DNA of 64,000 bases from Liolophura sinensis (Eukaryota; Mollusca; Polyplacophora; Chitonida; Chitonidae). Below, piece by piece: positions 63,601 to 64,000 of this stretch. The position numbers and the translations under genes are program-made. Below the pieces are notes generated by a model that saw only the letters and a program-made list of their open reading frames with translations, was not told the origin of the DNA and searched no databases. Position 1 is the stretch's first letter, and every line of letters begins with the position of its first letter. The stretch lies in the NCBI RefSeq assembly GCF_032854445.1, contig NC_088303.1, positions 26,047,501 to 26,111,500 on the forward strand. The letters run 5' to 3'.

Positions 63601-63883
63601 ACCTGAATCCTGTGTGAAACAGAATGACTACTACCACATCACTCAAACATTCCGTTCCGTTGCAAGTTGCCATGGAAACCAGAAATTTCATCAAAACAGG
63701 ACCAGATTAAACATGAACCTAGATGCAGGTGTGGGTAACAGTTAGCTTGATGAGCTAAAACATGTGTGGCAACTTGAGCTGAAATCACAATTACCTGACA
63801 CATCATCTTCTTCTAAACAGGACAAGGACTTCTTTTCAGCGGATTCCACTGATGAATATGTCTTTGGCTGGCTCAGCAAAAAC
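47472..63883 (-). CDS. per: period circadian protein, C-terminal portion (7 exons; N-terminal PAS exons lie beyond the window)
   Basis: Minus-strand exons in order: 63883-63795, 62657-62587, 59978-59360, 56194-56031, 50761-50591, 49719-49480, 48692-47472 (stop TAG). Every joint has GT-AG borders and keeps phase; about 857 residues are encoded here. Diagnostic parts: PKPPSFGSSTKVLVSEQ, LTQETLRAH.KMQEKL (a post-PAS motif of PER), SDSLEDTTSSLLYLL, and ELQYVLPKRSTLRILKEDRE. The last of these aligns with the vertebrate PER C-terminal CRY-binding segment (the human PER2 equivalent has YQLP and AVLKEDREKL). Known role: PER is the repressor of the CLOCK/BMAL1 (CYC) feedback loop, bound by CRY and CK1. 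The last exon adds an unusually long tail. The introns hold SINEs, a non-LTR fragment and large minisatellites. Identification is strong although the PAS domains are not in view. Confidence 0.93.
48860..49136 (-). mobile_element. SINE family A copy in a per intron
   Basis: TTATTTATTTAAAT tail at the left, central CCAGCATTATGGTGGGAGGA, then GGCCGGAGAGGAAGCCAGCA. The tRNA-like head at the right is degraded. Flanked by ACTATAT at 48860-48866 and 49130-49136. Same orientation as per. Confidence 0.82.
49480..49719 (-). CDS. per: period exon with the CRY-binding-like segment (80 aa)
   Basis: Acceptor AATTGCAG, donor GTGAGT, phase 0 at both ends. Encodes PPWLQRTKWTKETELQYVLP followed by RSTLRILKEDRERL and a Gln/Leu-rich helix ending in CHPTI. 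The arrangement W-x-aromatic..YxLP..LKEDRE matches the C-terminal CRY-binding region of animal PER proteins. Confidence 0.93.
50591..50761 (-). CDS. per: period exon, 57 aa
   Basis: Acceptor CCTTGTAG, donor GTTAGT, phase 0. Encodes a basic start (NNERKKPLCARK) and the conserved Ser/Leu stretch SDSLEDTTSSLLYLLESDS, which corresponds to a short leucine-rich motif upstream of the CRY-binding region in vertebrate PERs. Confidence 0.9.
50936..50997. repeat. Short dispersed repeat fragment (ATCAGCAATATCTC)
   Basis: Matches the fragments at 16788-16850 and 62469-62527. In a per intron. Confidence 0.5.
51361..52822 (-). mobile_element. 5'-truncated non-LTR retrotransposon, 3' end with (TAA)n tail
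   Basis: A minus-strand open frame (52822-51608, 404 codons) begins inside the reverse-transcriptase thumb (LGIIFDNELLF, KLDYGSIIYG). It continues into an RNase H domain with TDGS (residues 227-230), SDS (283-285) and HGN..IDREAK. The usual RNase H glutamate is replaced by Lys 260 (FSAKA), so the domain is probably dead. A shifted frame (51626-51441) continues with a CCHC-like knuckle (CVGC...HILVDC), so there is at least one frameshift. It ends in (TAA)n at 51361-51379. The structure (Jockey/I-type order, 5' truncation, simple tail) is typical of non-LTR elements. It lies within a per intron in the same orientation as per. Confidence 0.88.
53300..53472 (-). pseudogene. Orphan exon-like open frame in a per intron, identity unknown
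   Basis: Minus strand. An AATTAG acceptor-like site precedes AAATGG. The open frame has protein-like composition (KWTDTCANTVLVIMLEEG, VDGVHLLSRLWSAGLV) and ends at a GTATAT donor-like site. At 173 nt it would shift the per frame if included, because both neighbouring per exons join at phase 0. It may be a relic of another gene or a retrocopy fragment. I cannot name the family. Confidence 0.35.
54050..55860. repeat. Large minisatellite in a per intron (about 1.8 kb, units about 21-47 bp)
   Basis: The left part (54050-54650) has 21-24-bp units like GAAACCAGCCACAGCCCAAG. The right part has longer units with GCTCAAGGAGAAAACCAAAC and ACTGCCCAAGGGGAAATGAA. The minus-strand ORFs (repeats of a Phe/Leu/Ser-rich string) are artefacts. 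Confidence 0.94.
56031..56194 (-). CDS. per: period exon, 55 aa
   Basis: Acceptor TTTCAG, donor GTATGT. Joins the previous exon within a Gly/Ala codon (phase 1) and leaves phase 0. Encodes YPFLPLYTPMT, a basic stretch (TTGRSKRSQHLNR) and SSSSLSS. Confidence 0.87.
56388..56466. repeat. (GT)n / (GTAT)n microsatellite
   Basis: GTGTGTGTGTG followed by GTATGTATGTAT runs, in a per intron. Confidence 0.93.
57062..57660. repeat. 48-bp minisatellite, about 12 copies, in a per intron
   Basis: Unit contains GACAAGACAATATCTCATGT and CTGAGAACGACAAGCATGTG. Because 48 is divisible by 3, long frames stay open on both strands; they have no gene features. Confidence 0.94.
57725..58068 (-). mobile_element. 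SINE-like element, family B, in a per intron
   Basis: Starts GTTTAACGTTATACTGAGCA. Shares ATGTGCCTCCTTGTCGCAG, TACCAAAGGAAAG and TGACCCTGGATCTA with 11138-11488. The tRNA head at the right is degenerate. Confidence 0.6.
58021..58780. repeat. About 180-bp tandem repeat, about 4 copies, in a per intron
   Basis: Clear units start near 58299, 58478 and 58657 (ATTCAGTAATTTATGGTA, ATCAACAATGGAATATCCC, GAGATACCACCCCTGACA). A first partial unit overlaps the end of the SINE-like element. Confidence 0.85.
59360..59978 (-). CDS. per: period exon, 206 aa
   Basis: Acceptor GTTTAG, donor GTAAAT. Encodes VLVSEQEPREEIKED, an acidic/Pro-rich stretch, the PER motif LTQETLRAHTKMQEKLY, a basic segment (SNRLKRVHSPERD) that could be a nuclear-localisation patch, then a Pro/Ser/Thr-rich part ending in WPYYSAN. 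Confidence 0.92.
60040..60745. repeat. Two diverged direct copies of a 200-bp block with TCAAGGTCA motifs
   Basis: 60040-60245 and 60540-60745 are collinear. Each has TGACCTTGA or GACCTTGA facing TCAAGGTCA (60116-60124 / 60134-60142; 60617-60624 / 60633-60641). In a per intron. Confidence 0.75.
60746..62468. other. per intron sequence, nothing recognised
   Basis: AT-rich single-copy-looking sequence without a convincing exon or repeat. Confidence 0.4.
62469..62527. repeat. Short dispersed repeat fragment (TTAACGCCACATCAGC)
   Basis: GAATGATTATGGCTTAACGC then ATTATTTCAGCCATATCGTG is the best version of the fragment also seen at 16788 and 50936. It ends 60 bp from a per exon. Confidence 0.55.
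62587..62657 (-). CDS. per: period exon, 24 aa
   Basis: Acceptor CCTTACAG, donor GTGAGA. Completes an Asp codon with the previous exon and encodes YIQATLVDFAIPKPPSFGSS. The PPSFGSST text is typical of invertebrate PER just after the PAS/cytoplasmic-localisation region. Confidence 0.88.
62783..63062 (-). mobile_element. SINE family A copy in a per intron
   Basis: TATTTATTTATTTATTTG tail at the left, central GCCAGCATTATGGTG, and the minus-strand head GTGGCCAAGGTGGTTAGCAT at the right. Same orientation as per. No clear target duplication seen. Confidence 0.85.
63181..63357. mobile_element. Short inverted-repeat element with TACAGTAA-type ends
   Basis: ACCCAAATTCCTCAACCTTT..GCATG at the left is inverted as CATGCAAAAAGGTTGAAGAA then TTACAGTAA at the right. 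The ends resemble the TACAGTAA family; the interior is largely different. Confidence 0.55.
63795..63883 (-). CDS. per: period exon, first one inside the window (29 aa)
   Basis: Acceptor TTAACTTCAG, donor GTAATT. Encodes SQPKTYSSVESAEKKSLSCL followed by EEDDVS. Phase joins perfectly to the next exon, which supports it. The preceding exons with the PAS domains lie beyond 64000. Confidence 0.82.
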
Positions 63884-64000
63884 CTGAAGTTAACACAACA
63901 ATTTATTAGTATTTGATTCATTGTTAGTTCACTGTTTTCATGCATAATGAATTGATGATCACCAATGTTAACTTAAATTTCAGGTGTGCAAAAAGGTTAA

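Overview
This is a eukaryotic nuclear genomic window: it is AT-rich, has spliced genes with GT-AG introns of 0.1-5 kb, long intergenic stretches, and many tRNA-derived SINEs, short inverted-repeat elements and minisatellites. The proteins are animal. The repeat style (tRNA-headed SINEs ending in AAATAAAT tails) together with a PERIOD protein that keeps a vertebrate-like CRY-binding segment suggests a lophotrochozoan, most likely a marine mollusc. This is inference; the species cannot be fixed from the sequence.

Four genes are supported. (1) 64-1788 (+) is the 3' end of an unidentified gene whose last two coding exons end in a C-terminal transmembrane anchor. (2) 13560-23989 (-) is a complete nine-exon ZNHIT2 (zf-HIT protein, 315 aa). 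(3) 24774-35659 (+) is a complete seven-exon NECAP (adaptin-ear-binding coat-associated protein, 291 aa) ending in WVQF. ZNHIT2 and NECAP are head to head, with 784 bp between their start codons, so they may share a promoter. (4) 47472-63883 (-) holds the last seven coding exons of the circadian clock gene period (per). They include the segment matching the CRY-binding region and a very long last exon. The PAS domains lie beyond the right edge. NECAP and per converge across about 12 kb.

Layout: 1-1.8 kb tail-anchored gene; 1.8-4.3 kb its probable 3' UTR; 4.3-13.5 kb intergenic, full of minisatellites and transposon remnants; 13.5-24 kb ZNHIT2; 24-24.8 kb divergent promoter region; 24.8-35.7 kb NECAP; 35.7-47.5 kb intergenic plus the two facing 3' UTRs; 47.5-64 kb per. 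The per introns carry a 5'-truncated non-LTR retrotransposon, two large minisatellites, a 180-bp tandem repeat and SINEs.

The genes are not a pathway. NECAP acts in clathrin-mediated endocytosis, ZNHIT2 in R2TP/U5 snRNP assembly, and PER in the circadian feedback loop. No prokaryote-type system, CRISPR array, rRNA gene or intact tRNA gene was seen. The most interesting signals are a minisatellite that copies the NECAP exon 6 splice donor about six times, a long C-terminal extension of PER, a cluster of minisatellites in and just after per, ROR-type nuclear-receptor motifs in a duplicated block inside a per intron, and several families of short inverted-repeat elements.
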